This document shows positions 1 to 5,404 of a DNA stretch of 10,000 nucleotides, one piece after another. Made by a program: the position numbers and the translations under genes. The notes beneath the pieces were generated by a model. The model was not told the DNA's origin. It saw nothing but the letters and a program-made list of their open reading frames with translations, and did not search any database. The first letter of the stretch is position 1; every line of letters begins with the position of its first letter. This stretch comes from Symbiodinium natans. Its lineage: Eukaryota; Sar; Dinophyceae; Suessiales; Symbiodiniaceae. The stretch lies in NCBI GenBank assembly GCA_905221605.1, contig CAJNDS010001669.1, positions 745,001 to 755,000 on the forward strand, read 5' to 3'.

Positions 1-95
1 CCATACCCCTGAACCTCTAAAAGGAGAAGACAAGGACAAGTTTTACCAGACCCCTTACTTTCCTTTATAAGTATGCCCAAGGGGTGTGTCGAATA
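1..95. repeat. Possible imperfect foldback element at window edge
   Basis: Bases 2-29 and the reverse complement of about 58-89 share a CA(T/C)ACCCCT block followed by a TA(A/T)AAGGA(G/A)AAG block, with small gaps between them. This looks like a diverged inverted repeat of about 30 bp. The left end may be cut by the window boundary. The phrase CCTGAACCTCTAA also resembles ends seen near 1020, 1095 and 2370. The match is gapped and could be chance. Confidence 0.3.
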
Positions 96-113
96 TTTCT
101 TTAACTAAGCTCT

Positions 114-161
114 CAACCCCCTAAACCCTCAACCCAAACCCTAAACCCTAAACCCTAAACC
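114..161 (-). repeat. Interstitial telomere-like tract (CCCTAAA)
   Basis: Several CCCTAAA units, the first ones degenerate (CCCTCAA, CCCAAA) and the last three perfect. C-rich strand on top. Confidence 0.93.
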
Positions 162-268
162 GGAGTCTCCCTCACAAATCTTGAGTGCTTGGACCGTGGC
201 AACCCGTGACGCCAGGCTTCTGCGGCGTTCACGGGCTCGGGGCATGGCGAACTTCACATTTTTGGTAG
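162..268. other. Unique block between telomeric tracts; possible exon relic
   Basis: This 107-bp GC-rich block has no internal repeat. One plus frame is open and runs into a possible donor, TTTTTG followed by GTAGCC, near 264. A minus frame is open across the same block. With about 35 codons, one or two open frames are expected by chance, so neither is claimed as coding. Confidence 0.4.
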
Positions 269-292
269 CCCTAAACCCTAAACCCTAAACCC
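269..292 (-). repeat. Interstitial telomere-like tract (CCCTAAA)3
   Basis: Three perfect CCCTAAA units plus a partial unit, running straight into a T-rich stretch. Confidence 0.93.
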
Positions 293-356
293 TTTTTTGG
301 GATCCCTTTTTGAAAGGGTGACGCCTTCTAATGGGTACCCAAAAAAAGGTACCCCA
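287..356. repeat. Weak T/A-rich inverted repeat around GGGATCCC and GGGTACCC
   Basis: CCCTTTTTTGGGATCCC at about 290-306 is roughly complementary to GGGTACCCAAAAAAAGG at about 335-351, giving an imperfect stem with a loop of about 28 nt. Both six-base palindromes sit at the stem base. Low-complexity bases make up much of the match. Confidence 0.25.
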
Positions 357-412
357 ATTTAGGAAACTACCCACAGAATCTTAAGCTAGGCCACCTTTCG
401 GACAGCTCTTTG

Positions 413-511
413 GGGTTTAGGGTTTAGGGTTTATGTAGGGTGTAGGGTTTAGGGTTAAGGGTTTAGGGTTTAGGGTTTAGGGTTTAGGGTTTAGGGGCTA
501 GGGTCTAGGGT
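413..511 (+). repeat. Interstitial telomere-like tract (TTTAGGG)
   Basis: About 13 TTTAGGG-like units. The middle and end units are degenerate (TTATGTAGGG, GTGTAGGG, CTAGGG). Orientation is opposite to the two tracts before it. Confidence 0.95.
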
Positions 512-614
512 CCCAAACGCAACCTGTCCGCTTACCAGCTGAGTTGAATCCAGCCGGCCTTGCCCCCGAGCGACAATGTGTCCGTGCTAGGATACAAACC
601 TTACTGCTGGTCTG
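512..614. other. Unique block before a foldback element; exon-like frames on both strands
   Basis: GC-rich unique sequence. A plus frame is open through the block, after a plausible acceptor CTTACCAG ending near 539. On the minus strand CAGCTG followed by GTAAGC looks like a splice donor. The two readings conflict and neither is supported by family resemblance. Confidence 0.3.
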
Positions 615-728
615 TAGTAGGGAATGAGGGAATGAAGTACCCTATATCCCCCTTATATATTAGTATATATATATATATATACCCTTTAAGGGATTCTATA
701 GGGTACCTCATTCCCTCATTCCCTACTA
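615..728. mobile_element. Foldback MITE-like element with 32-bp terminal inverted repeats
   Basis: Arms 615-646 and 697-728 are inverted copies matching at 31 of 32 positions (mismatch at 636). The interior is short and AT-rich, with a run of alternating TA at 662-681. The left arm contains AGGGAATGAAGTACCCTAT, a core shared with other foldbacks in this window. The length (114 bp), lack of coding capacity and strong TIRs fit a non-autonomous MITE. No clear target-site duplication is visible, so the superfamily is not assigned. Confidence 0.85.
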
Positions 729-808
729 ACCAACGGCAAGAAACTCAGTGACGAGCTTCACTGTGTTGACTCGGCGAGAGCCAAGGAATCTAAGGAGCTT
801 CGTTCTCT
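729..808. other. Unique block after foldback element; open on both strands
   Basis: 80 bp of unique sequence. A plus frame gives a charged stretch reading NGKKLSDELHCVDSARAKES and a minus frame is also open. This is too short to decide whether it is an exon. Confidence 0.3.
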
Positions 809-914
809 GGGTTTAGGGTTAGGGTTTAGGGTTTAGGATTTAGGGTTTAGGATTTAGGGTTTAGGGTTTAGGGTTTAGGGTTTTAGGGTTTAGGGTTTAG
901 GGTTTAGGGTTTAT
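809..914 (+). repeat. Interstitial telomere-like tract (TTTAGGG)
   Basis: About 15 units, mostly perfect. Variants include TTAGGG, TTTAGGA (twice) and TTTTAGGG. It is the longest tract in the first 2 kb. Confidence 0.96.
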
Positions 915-930
915 CTGCTAACTTCTTGGA

Positions 931-1025
931 GGCCCATGTTGTAAGTAGGGATAGAAGTACCAGAAATAGAGTTTGAAGCATAGTTGCCATACGTATTTAA
1001 CCCACCTTGTAACGACCCATGAACC
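931..1025. mobile_element. Diverged foldback MITE-like element
   Basis: The left end GGCCCAT..GTTGTAAGTAGGG (931-950) pairs imperfectly with the reverse complement of 1000-1025 (GGTTCATGGGTCGTTACAAG, then GTGGG). The left arm contains AGGGATAGAAGTACC at 947-961, the same core as the stronger foldbacks. GTATGGCAACTATG on the minus strand near 980-993 is matched by GTATGGCAACCATA at about 2316 in another element. The two therefore look like relatives. Confidence 0.5.
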
Positions 1026-1038
1026 ACCAAGTCGCATA

Positions 1039-1078
1039 GCCCTAAACTCGAAGCCCTAAACCCTAAACCCTAAACCCT
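1039..1078 (-). repeat. Interstitial telomere-like tract (CCCTAAA)
   Basis: One degenerate unit, then three to four perfect CCCTAAA units. It is opposite in orientation to the tract at 809-914. Confidence 0.93.
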
Positions 1079-1207
1079 GCTTATAACTACCCATGAACCT
1101 CTAAGGACTGCCTCTCAGATTCCACAGCACCTCCCTGCAATCGTGGCCATGAGCCACTCGCAAGGCTCTTACACGATTGAAACGCGGCCGTTGTCCTATT
1201 CGGCATA
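1079..1207. other. Unique block between opposed telomeric tracts
   Basis: The block starts with TAACTACCCATGAACC, which resembles the right end of the foldbacks at 1010-1025 and 2361-2375 and may be a solo arm. The rest is GC-rich unique sequence, open in one plus frame and one minus frame over about 35-40 codons. Not assignable to a gene. Confidence 0.35.
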
Positions 1208-1308
1208 GGGGGGTTTAGGGCTTAAGGTTTAGGGTTTAGGGCTGAGGGTTTAGGGCTTAAGGTTTAGGGATTAGGGCTTAGGGTCTAGGGCTTAAGGTTT
1301 AGGGTTTG
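1208..1308 (+). repeat. Degenerate telomere-like tract (TTTAGGG variants)
   Basis: TTTAGGG units alternate with variants such as CTTAAGG, CTGAGGG, ATTAGGG, CTTAGGG and TCTAGGG. The high variant content suggests an older tract than its neighbours. Confidence 0.9.
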
Positions 1309-1392
1309 GCGCCCAGTTTCAGGGTTGGCGTTGAGCTTGGAGCATGGTATGGCAAGGGTCATCACTGCATCGACATACGGCTCTTGCGGGAT
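1309..1392. other. Unique block of 84 bp
   Basis: Moderately GC-rich, no repeat or recognisable motif. Nothing further can be supported. Confidence 0.4.
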
Positions 1393-1445
1393 AACCCTAA
1401 GCCCTAAACCCTGAACCCTTTTTGTCTAACCTAAACCCTAAACCC
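1393..1445 (-). repeat. Interstitial telomere-like tract, interrupted
   Basis: Two groups of CCCTAAA-like units (CCCTAAG, CCCTAAA, CCCTGAA; then CCTAAA, CCCTAAA) are separated by a short T-rich insert. Confidence 0.88.
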
Positions 1446-1569
1446 AAGGATCCGAGGAACTGCGGCCATCCGGGCGCTTTTCCTACAACGGCCGCGCGGC
1501 AGCCGTGGTCATCACATCTTCGTCCGCCAGGTTCACCTCGCCACGGGGGAGAGAATGGAGTGTGACGTG
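1446..1569. other. GC-rich unique block, open on both strands
   Basis: About 124 bp with high GC. One plus frame is open for about 42 codons to TAG near 1572. One minus frame is open to a TAG near 1485, with a potential donor GTAGGA there. Both look protein-like, which shows how weak openness is at this length. Confidence 0.3.
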
Positions 1570-1615
1570 CTAGGGTTTAGGGTTTAGGGTCTAGGGTCTA
1601 GGGTTTAGGGTCTAG
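1570..1615 (+). repeat. Interstitial telomere-like tract (TTTAGGG/TCTAGGG)
   Basis: About six units, mixing TTTAGGG and the variant TCTAGGG. Confidence 0.92.
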
Positions 1616-1638
1616 TCAGACAGGTATGCTCAAGAGGT

Positions 1639-1890
1639 TCAGACAAGACTGCTGCGATGTCGCATCTCGGTCCAACCCTTCCAAGTCACACGAGTGATGG
1701 CAAAGAATTGGCCATCGTCCATGGCAGTCCCGGTGCCAGTGCTGAATAGTCGGGCCTGTCTTGTATTGGCTTGCAAACAGCATGCCCAGACTTTAAACAG
1801 CATTCCAGCAGAGGCATAGTACAAAGACTGCAGAACATTTCCAGCCCCTGGCAGCACCACCGCTCCAAGACCACCAGCTACATCCAACTT
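1639..1890 (-). CDS. Weak open frame, 84 codons, no recognised family
   Basis: A minus frame is open from after a TGA near 1891 to TGA at 1639. There is no ATG at its start, so it would have to be an exon or exon fragment rather than a complete gene. The translation mixes Gly/Ala-rich and hydrophobic residues near the start (GGLGAVVLPGAGNVLQSLYY) and has three Trp residues overall. I recognise no domain. It lies in the longest block of the first 3 kb without telomeric repeats or foldbacks (1616-2090), which slightly favours it. Against it, another minus frame over 1686-1874 and a plus frame of about 60 codons are also open over the same bases. Function unknown; a chance frame is at least as likely. 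Confidence 0.17.
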   Translation of the reverse strand, partial: KLDVAGGLGAVVLPGAGNVLQSLYYASAGMLFKVWACCLQANTRQARLFSTGTGTAMDDGQFFAITRVTWKGWTEMRHRSSLV

Positions 1891-2090
1891 TCAAGTTCTG
1901 GCTTTCTCCGAGCACCTCGATCTGGCGCTTCTCCTGAGTGAGTCAGGCAGATGGCCTCCTGAAACATGGGTCTTAATGGGTATCACGCAAGGCACAGGCT
2001 AGCGTTACCGTGCCAAGGCTCAATGAGCATATCTTCGATCTTTCTCGCGCGCCCTCTTCGGAACCTGGGAACACAGATGATGCTCCAGGC
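1891..2090. other. Unique sequence, no feature seen
   Basis: About 200 bp of mixed-composition sequence. No repeat, foldback or convincing open frame stands out. Confidence 0.4.
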
Positions 2091-2137
2091 TAACCCTAAA
2101 CTCTAAACCCTAAACCCTAAACCCTAAACCCTCAACC
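2091..2137 (-). repeat. Interstitial telomere-like tract (CCCTAAA)
   Basis: About six units, mostly CCCTAAA, with CTCTAAA and CCCTCAA variants. Confidence 0.93.
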
Positions 2138-2250
2138 GAGGCAAAGCCTGGCTCATGCATCCGCCTGCTGGGGCTCAGGCTCAATGCGCGCCTGCTCAGG
2201 CATGGCGCTGAGCACAGCTCATGAGCGAATGGACAAGAGAACCCTTGCTT

Positions 2251-2375
2251 GGCTCATGGGTAGCTCCTAAGGATTTGGGGGGGGGGGGGGGGGGGGGCAG
2301 AAGTAGGGTAATAAGTATGGCAACCATAACCCTCTTCAGCGGACGTATAACCCTACCTCTAGCCACCCATGAACC
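2251..2375. mobile_element. Foldback MITE-like element with poly-G expansion in left arm
   Basis: The left end GGCTCATGGGTAGCT (2251-2265) matches the reverse complement of 2361-2375 (GGTTCATGGGTGGCT) at 13 of 15 positions. Further in, GTAGGGTAATAAGT (from about 2304) pairs with GTAGGGTTATACGT on the minus strand (about 2343-2356). Between these two matching parts, the left arm alone carries the 21-G run. GTATGGCAACCATA in the interior links it to the element at 931-1025. Confidence 0.6.
2277..2297 (+). repeat. Homopolymer run of 21 G
   Basis: Uninterrupted G from 2277 to 2297, inside the left arm of the foldback at 2251-2375. The exact length may be uncertain because homopolymers are error-prone in sequencing. 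Confidence 0.95.
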
Positions 2376-2551
2376 AATGCAACGAGTTTAGCCTTGCACT
2401 CGGCATCCCACTTGTTGGCTTCCGCCTGGAGATCCAGAACCTCAACACAATGCGAAAGCAATGTCGGCGCTGGGGGCGAGCATGGATGGCATTTGCTGGG
2501 AAAGAATAGGAGACACGATTTAAGGTGTCTGCTGCATCGTTTCTGCTGCAT
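2376..2551. other. Unique block; weak minus-strand frame
   Basis: A minus frame is open from an ATG near 2551 through this block into the adjacent foldback arm, stopping at 2336. Its most protein-like part is VLDLQAEANKWDAECKAKLV (about 2380-2440), an amphipathic, charged stretch. The frame ends inside a mobile-element arm, so if real it is an exon whose 3' part was replaced or spliced. A possible donor is GAG then GTAGGG near 2354. No family recognised. Confidence 0.18.
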
Positions 2552-2618
2552 GGTTTAGGGTCTAATTAGGATGTAAGATTTAGGGTTTAGGGTCTCAGGT
2601 CTAGGGTTTCGGGGTTTA
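2552..2618 (+). repeat. Degenerate telomere-like tract
   Basis: TTTAGGG units mixed with TCTAATTAGG, TGTAAGA, TCTCAGG and TTTCGGGG variants. Confidence 0.82.
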
Positions 2619-2892
2619 CTCGGCGCTGTTTCTATATCTGCGCAGCTGACAGGGTTTAGGGCTGAGGGGGTTGCATTTATCATGGCAGCTTCAGGGCAAC
2701 GAGAAAGCTGACAAATCTGACAAACACTACTCACTACTCCCTCATCTACCCCAAACAACGCCGCGCGCCACCTCCCGACGGTGTTCTGGGCAGCGAGGGC
2801 AGCTGCTGGCTACGATGTCGTCAACGCCTGTGCGCGCGCAGAGAAGTCCAGCGCCTTCTTTCGACTCCCGGCCCTCCACTTGGGAATTCCTA
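2619..2892. other. Unique block of about 270 bp, no confident gene
   Basis: Contains one stray TTTAGGG near 2654. A plus frame of 75 codons from ATG (2671-2898) is open, but it ends in the next telomeric tract, is rich in Ser/Arg/Pro and has no recognisable domain. I do not call it a gene. Confidence 0.35.
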
Positions 2893-2995
2893 GTTTAGGG
2901 TTTAGGGTTGGGTGTAGGGTGTAGGGTGTAGGGTTTAGGGTTTAGGATTTCGGGTTTAGGGTTTAGGGTTTGGGGTTTAGGGTTTCGGGTTTAGG
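2893..2995 (+). repeat. Telomere-like tract with GTGTAGGG and TTTCGGG variants
   Basis: About 14 units. Three successive GTGTAGGG-type units near 2910-2931 are followed by perfect units, and TTTCGGG occurs twice. Shared neighbouring variants suggest local amplification. Confidence 0.93.
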
Positions 2996-3040
2996 ACTAG
3001 CTGTCATGCCCAACCCAGAGAGCCCAAGGCCCCTCCATTC

Positions 3041-3128
3041 ATGAGTAAGACCTTAACTCATCATAAGGACCCCCTAGAACTACAGTGCTCGGCATCTTCC
3101 TTGATGAGCAGACCTTAAATCATAATAA
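3041..3128 (+). repeat. Pair of 26-bp direct repeats 63 bp apart
   Basis: ATGAGTAAGACCTTAACTCA.. at 3041-3066 and ATGAGCAGACCTTAAATCAT.. at 3104-3128 match over nearly their full length with a one-base gap and a few substitutions. The first copy is itself a partial dyad (ATGAGT / ACTCAT). Confidence 0.6.
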
Positions 3129-3190
3129 ACCCTAAACGCTAAACCGTAACCCCCTAAACCCTAAGCGGGTTTGGGGTTTAAGGTTCAGGC
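3127..3190. repeat. Telomere-like tract with orientation switch
   Basis: Degenerate CCCTAAA units (3127-3165) turn directly into TTTGGGG and TTTAAGG units (3166-3190), a tail-to-tail arrangement. Confidence 0.78.
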
Positions 3191-3345
3191 TTTGGGCTCT
3201 GCAGGAATGAGTTCCCTTGACCTTGCGAAACATCAAAGAGCTCTTGCAAAGCCTCCAGTGTAGCCCGACGGTGGTAGTGGCTCGGCCTTCGCGCAATCAA
3301 AGTGAAAGCGCAAACACGTTGGGCGCAAGAGAAAGCACCAAACCC
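3178..3345 (-). CDS. Candidate exon or exon relic, unknown protein
   Basis: A minus frame is open for 55 codons from just after TTTTAG (3346-3351) to TAA at 3178. TTTTAG followed by GGG would serve as a 3' splice site. The central part reads RRATLEALQELFDVSQ, a plausible amphipathic helix, and CAAG followed by GTCAAG near 3220 is a possible donor. No family is recognised. A plus frame of about 70 codons is open over the same bases, including KELLQSLQ, which is the mirror of the same helix, so the strand is not settled. It is one of four successive blocks open on the minus strand (see 3445-3570, 3670-3807 and 4200-4322). Confidence 0.18.
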   Translation of the reverse strand, partial: GFGAFSCAQRVCAFTLIARRPSHYHRRATLEALQELFDVSQGQGNSFLQSPKPEP

Positions 3346-3405
3346 CTAAAATGGCCAGAGAATTCCTTTCGCGAACCCAGGCTCAGAGCATCAGCTGGGG
3401 CGGAA

Positions 3406-3458
3406 CCCCTAAACCCTAAACCCTAAACCCTAAACCCGAAGGGTTTAGGGTTTAGGGC
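3406..3458. repeat. Inverted telomere-like repeat, (CCCTAAA)n then (TTTAGGG)n
   Basis: Between four and five CCCTAAA units (3406-3438) are followed after only GAA by TTTAGGG units (3441-3458). The two halves can pair as a hairpin with almost no loop. Confidence 0.93.
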
Positions 3459-3570
3459 GTTGCGTTCCCACCCACGGAAAGCCCCGTGGCACCTCCAGCT
3501 GCTGGCGCAACTCAGGGTACAGCCGCGGCGGAATGGTCGTTTGCACTGCAGCAACCTGGAACGCATCAGG
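3445..3570 (-). CDS. Candidate exon or exon relic, unknown protein
   Basis: On the minus strand, codons from about 3570 to a TAA at 3445 give a stretch beginning DAFQVAAVQTTIPPRLYPEL and continuing with LEVPRGFPW. It has balanced composition with Pro, Tyr and Trp, but no domain is recognised. The last codons run into telomeric repeat, so a real exon would have to be spliced before that. The plus strand is also open here with an Ala/Pro-rich reading, so the evidence is only suggestive. Confidence 0.17.
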   Translation of the reverse strand, partial: PDAFQVAAVQTTIPPRLYPELRQQLEVPRGFPWVGTQRPKP

Positions 3571-3635
3571 TTTAGGGCTTCGGGTTTAGGGTTTAGGATC
3601 TGAGGGATGATGCGCGCGTTGCGGGTTTAGGGCCG
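3569..3635 (+). repeat. Degenerate telomere-like tract
   Basis: TTTAGGG, CTTCGGG and TTTAGGA units at 3571-3598, with another TTTAGGG near 3627 after a short unique interruption. Confidence 0.8.
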
Positions 3636-3669
3636 CATCGTACGCACCATGATGCACCATGACGCCATT

Positions 3670-3807
3670 TCACGAAGCCCATGCACAGCCGGCCTCTGAC
3701 TTGAGACGCTTGATTTCGCTGCGGAGCCAAATGCAATGATGCCGGCGGAGGTCGCAGAAGGGGCAATCCTCGTAGTCAAACTTGTCCTCAGTCACAAGCC
3801 CTAAACC
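3670..3807 (-). CDS. Candidate exon with Cys/His cluster, unknown protein
   Basis: A minus frame is open for 46 codons from after a telomeric TAG (3808-3810) to TGA at 3670. The distinctive part reads DYEDCPFCDLRRHHCIWLRS, followed by EIKRLKSEAG. The CPFC pair and the HHC six residues further on resemble a small metal-binding cluster, followed by a basic helical segment. CTGAG followed by GAC near 3787 fits an AG|G acceptor, and GTGAAA near 3673 could be a donor. The plus strand is closed in all three frames across most of this block, which makes it the best-supported of the candidate exons. No family is recognised and it is far too short to call a zinc finger. Confidence 0.25.
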   Translation of the reverse strand, partial: GLGLVTEDKFDYEDCPFCDLRRHHCIWLRSEIKRLKSEAGCAWAS

Positions 3808-3840
3808 CTAAACCCTAAACCCTAAACCCTAAACCCTAAA
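3799..3840 (-). repeat. Exact (CCCTAAA)6
   Basis: Six perfect consecutive CCCTAAA units, 42 bp, with sharp edges. Confidence 0.97.
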
Positions 3841-3972
3841 TCGGGGCACTGGCACTTCCCCGCTTTATGACTTGCCCCAGCTAGACTTGCCTTCCTTGCC
3901 TTCCATATTTGGGAGGCAACGATGGCCAAAACGACGCATCCGCAAGGCGACGGTGCATGACAGCACGCACGC

Positions 3973-4028
3973 ACTCTCTCTCTCTCTCTCTCCCTCCCTC
4001 TCGCTCTCTCTCTCTACTCTCTCTGTCG

Positions 4029-4059
<31 letters not shown>

Positions 4060-4131
4060 TCTACTCTCTCTGCTCTCTCTACTCTCTCTACTCTCTCTGC
4101 TCTCTCTACTCTCTCTGCTCTCTCTGCTCTC

Positions 4132-4172
<41 letters not shown>
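3973..4172 (+). repeat. CT microsatellite with internal 9-mer minisatellite
   Basis: About 200 bp, almost pure pyrimidine on the plus strand. The flanks are (CT)n. The middle (about 4063-4135) is a 9-bp repeat CTCTCTCT(A/G) in which the ninth base alternates between A and G. The 9-bp period keeps one frame open (Ser/Leu repeats), which explains the long plus-strand frame over 3872-4360; I do not treat that as a gene. Confidence 0.95.
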
Positions 4173-4174
<2 letters not shown>

Positions 4175-4199
4175 TCTTCCTCCCCTGTAGAAAGAAAAC

Positions 4200-4322
4200 C
4201 TACACCCCAAACCAAAAAAACTTGTTCTGGGAAGCGGCTGCCTGTGCCAAGGCCCACGGTGGCCGAATCTCCTCTTTGCTCAACGATGGTATCCTTAGGC
4301 GCCGATTGCGGGCTTCAACTTG
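4200..4322 (-). CDS. Candidate exon or exon relic, unknown protein
   Basis: A minus frame is open from the telomeric side (about 4340) to TAG at 4200. It reads LRIPSLSKEEIRPPWALAQA and continues to NKFFWFG. GGG followed by GTGTAG near 4206 could be a splice donor, and the CT tract beyond would lie in the intron. No family is recognised. A plus frame is also open, but only as an extension of the Ser/Leu repeat frame. Confidence 0.2.
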   Translation of the reverse strand, partial: QVEARNRRLRIPSLSKEEIRPPWALAQAAASQNKFFWFGV

Positions 4323-4327
4323 AAGCA

Positions 4328-4470
4328 GGGTTTGGGGTCTTGGGGTTTAGGTTGCCCTAAACCCTAAACCCTAAACCCTAAACCCTAAACCCTAAACCCT
4401 AAACCCTAAACCCTAAACCCTAAACCCTAAACCCTAAACCCCAACCCCCAAACCCTAAACCTTAAACCCT
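4328..4470 (-). repeat. Telomeric array with exact (CCCTAAA)12
   Basis: Twelve perfect CCCTAAA units at 4355-4438 are followed by degenerate C-rich units to 4470. Just before the array are two degenerate units in the other orientation (GGGTTTGGGG.., GGGTTTAGG), so the junction near 4351-4355 has head-to-head polarity. Confidence 0.97.
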
Positions 4471-4471
4471 A

Positions 4472-4488
4472 GGGGGGGGGGGGGGGGG
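4472..4488 (+). repeat. Homopolymer run of 17 G at telomeric tract inversion
   Basis: The run sits between CCCTA on the left and ATAAGGTTTAGGG on the right, exactly where tract orientation flips from C-rich to G-rich. Confidence 0.95.
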
Positions 4489-4489
4489 A

Positions 4490-4566
4490 TAAGGTTTAGG
4501 GTTGCGCCCAGCACGGTGGTGGAAGCTCGAGCTAAACCCTAAACCCTCAACCCTAAACCCTAAACC
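4490..4566. repeat. Short telomere-like tracts in both orientations
   Basis: GGTTTAGGG near 4494-4502, a 25-bp unique spacer, then about five CCCTAAA-like units at 4532-4566. Confidence 0.87.
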
Positions 4567-4644
4567 GTTGCAACCAGGTGTCTGTGTGCAGCTCGAGACG
4601 GCTTCCTGGGACGGCCCATCAAGCCCTCTCAAAAATGGGGGCTT

Positions 4645-4715
4645 GGGGTTTAGGGTTTAGGGTTTAGGGTTTAGGGTTTAGAGTTTAGGTTTTTGGGTTT
4701 AGGGTTTAGGGTTGA
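4645..4715 (+). repeat. Interstitial telomere-like tract (TTTAGGG)
   Basis: About nine units with TTTAGAG, TTTAGG and TTTTTGGG variants. Confidence 0.93.
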
Positions 4716-4888
4716 GGTCCTCTTTAACCCAAGAGGGGAAAATACAAAATGTCCCAAGGGCCTTCCCAGCTTCTGCCACAGACTCCACCGAGCCCATGAT
4801 CTGTCCGGAACCTGCACTCCTCCAGCCGGGCTCTGGGGTGCACTATCGGGCCACGGCTGTTTGTAGGGTTGAGGGTTTAGGGCTTAAC
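4716..4888. other. Unique block of about 150 bp grading into repeats
   Basis: Unique sequence to about 4862, then two telomere-like units. A plus frame runs from the telomeric tract into the nonamer array; nothing in the unique part is recognisable. Confidence 0.35.
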
Positions 4889-5046
4889 GGGTTCAAAGGG
4901 TTCAAAGGGTTTAAAGGGTTTAAAGGGTTTAAAGGGTTTTAAGGGTTTAAAGGGTTTAAAGGGTTTAAAGGGCTTAAAGGCTTTAAAGGGTTTAAAGGGT
5001 TTAAAGGGTTTAAAGGGTTTAAAGGGTTTAAAGGGCTTAAACGGTT
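4889..5046 (+). repeat. Nonamer minisatellite GGGTTTAAA, about 17 units
   Basis: Tandem GGGTTTAAA with a few TTC, CTT and length variants. The 9-bp period leaves frames open on both strands (Gly-Phe-Lys on plus, Leu-Asn-Pro on minus). These open frames are a by-product of the repeat. Confidence 0.97.
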
Positions 5047-5164
5047 CAGCGTTTGGGGCTCAAGGTCTTCCGCACCCGGGCGCTCCTTGCAATCCCGAAG
5101 CTGGCCTAAGCTGGCCCAGCCCAGTCTCGCAGTCCGGGCACCATCAGGCACAAAGGAACCGAGC
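5047..5164. other. Unique GC-rich block
   Basis: About 120 bp without repeats. Open frames cross it from the nonamer array or run on to 5458, but neither looks like a gene. Confidence 0.35.
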
Positions 5165-5225
5165 ACACCCCTCTATATATGTGTCTATGTATATAGTTAC
5201 TTACTTATTTACCTATATATATGTG

Positions 5226-5272
5226 TATATATATATGGTCACCCCCCCCCAATGGACCCACCGCGGGTGGCA
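5226..5272 (+). repeat. Left arm of 47-bp inverted repeat bounding 2.9 kb
   Basis: The arm runs from an alternating TA stretch through GTCACCCCCCCCC to ATGGACCCACCGCGGGTGGC. It matches the reverse complement of 8084-8130 at 45 of 47 positions with no gap. The inner end contains a smaller imperfect palindrome around CCGCGGG. An AT-rich, TATATG-rich stretch (5172-5225) lies outside it. Confidence 0.9.
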
Positions 5273-5404
5273 ATCTTTGCAAAAGTACCGCAAATACCGA
5301 TAAAACCTATGCTGTCTGGTGATTTTCCGGTGACCGGATTTTTGACTGTATTCCTTAATTCACTCTCTCACACACACGGATGGTGTTTCTTTCTGTTGGC
5401 ATTT
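5273..5404. other. Unique sequence inside the inverted repeat
   Basis: About 130 bp with a small dyad (TTTTCCGGTGACCGG near 5324) and a CACACACA run. No gene seen. The corresponding stretch inside the right arm is unrelated. Confidence 0.4.

Noticed and set aside
560-751. 63-codon plus-strand frame starting with ATG
   Set aside because: Most of it lies inside the foldback element at 615-728, including its TA run.
3872-4360. A 162-codon plus-strand frame with a long Ser/Leu repeat
   Set aside because: The repeat part is the CT/9-mer microsatellite. The flanks show no domain, and the end runs into telomeric repeat.
4355-4438. A true chromosome end
   Set aside because: The array is only 84 bp, is flanked by other sequence on both sides and is one of many such tracts, so it is interstitial.
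4712-5166. Gly-Phe-Lys and Leu-Asn-Pro repeat frames
   Set aside because: Both are readings of the GGGTTTAAA nonamer array, whose 9-bp period cannot create a stop within a frame.
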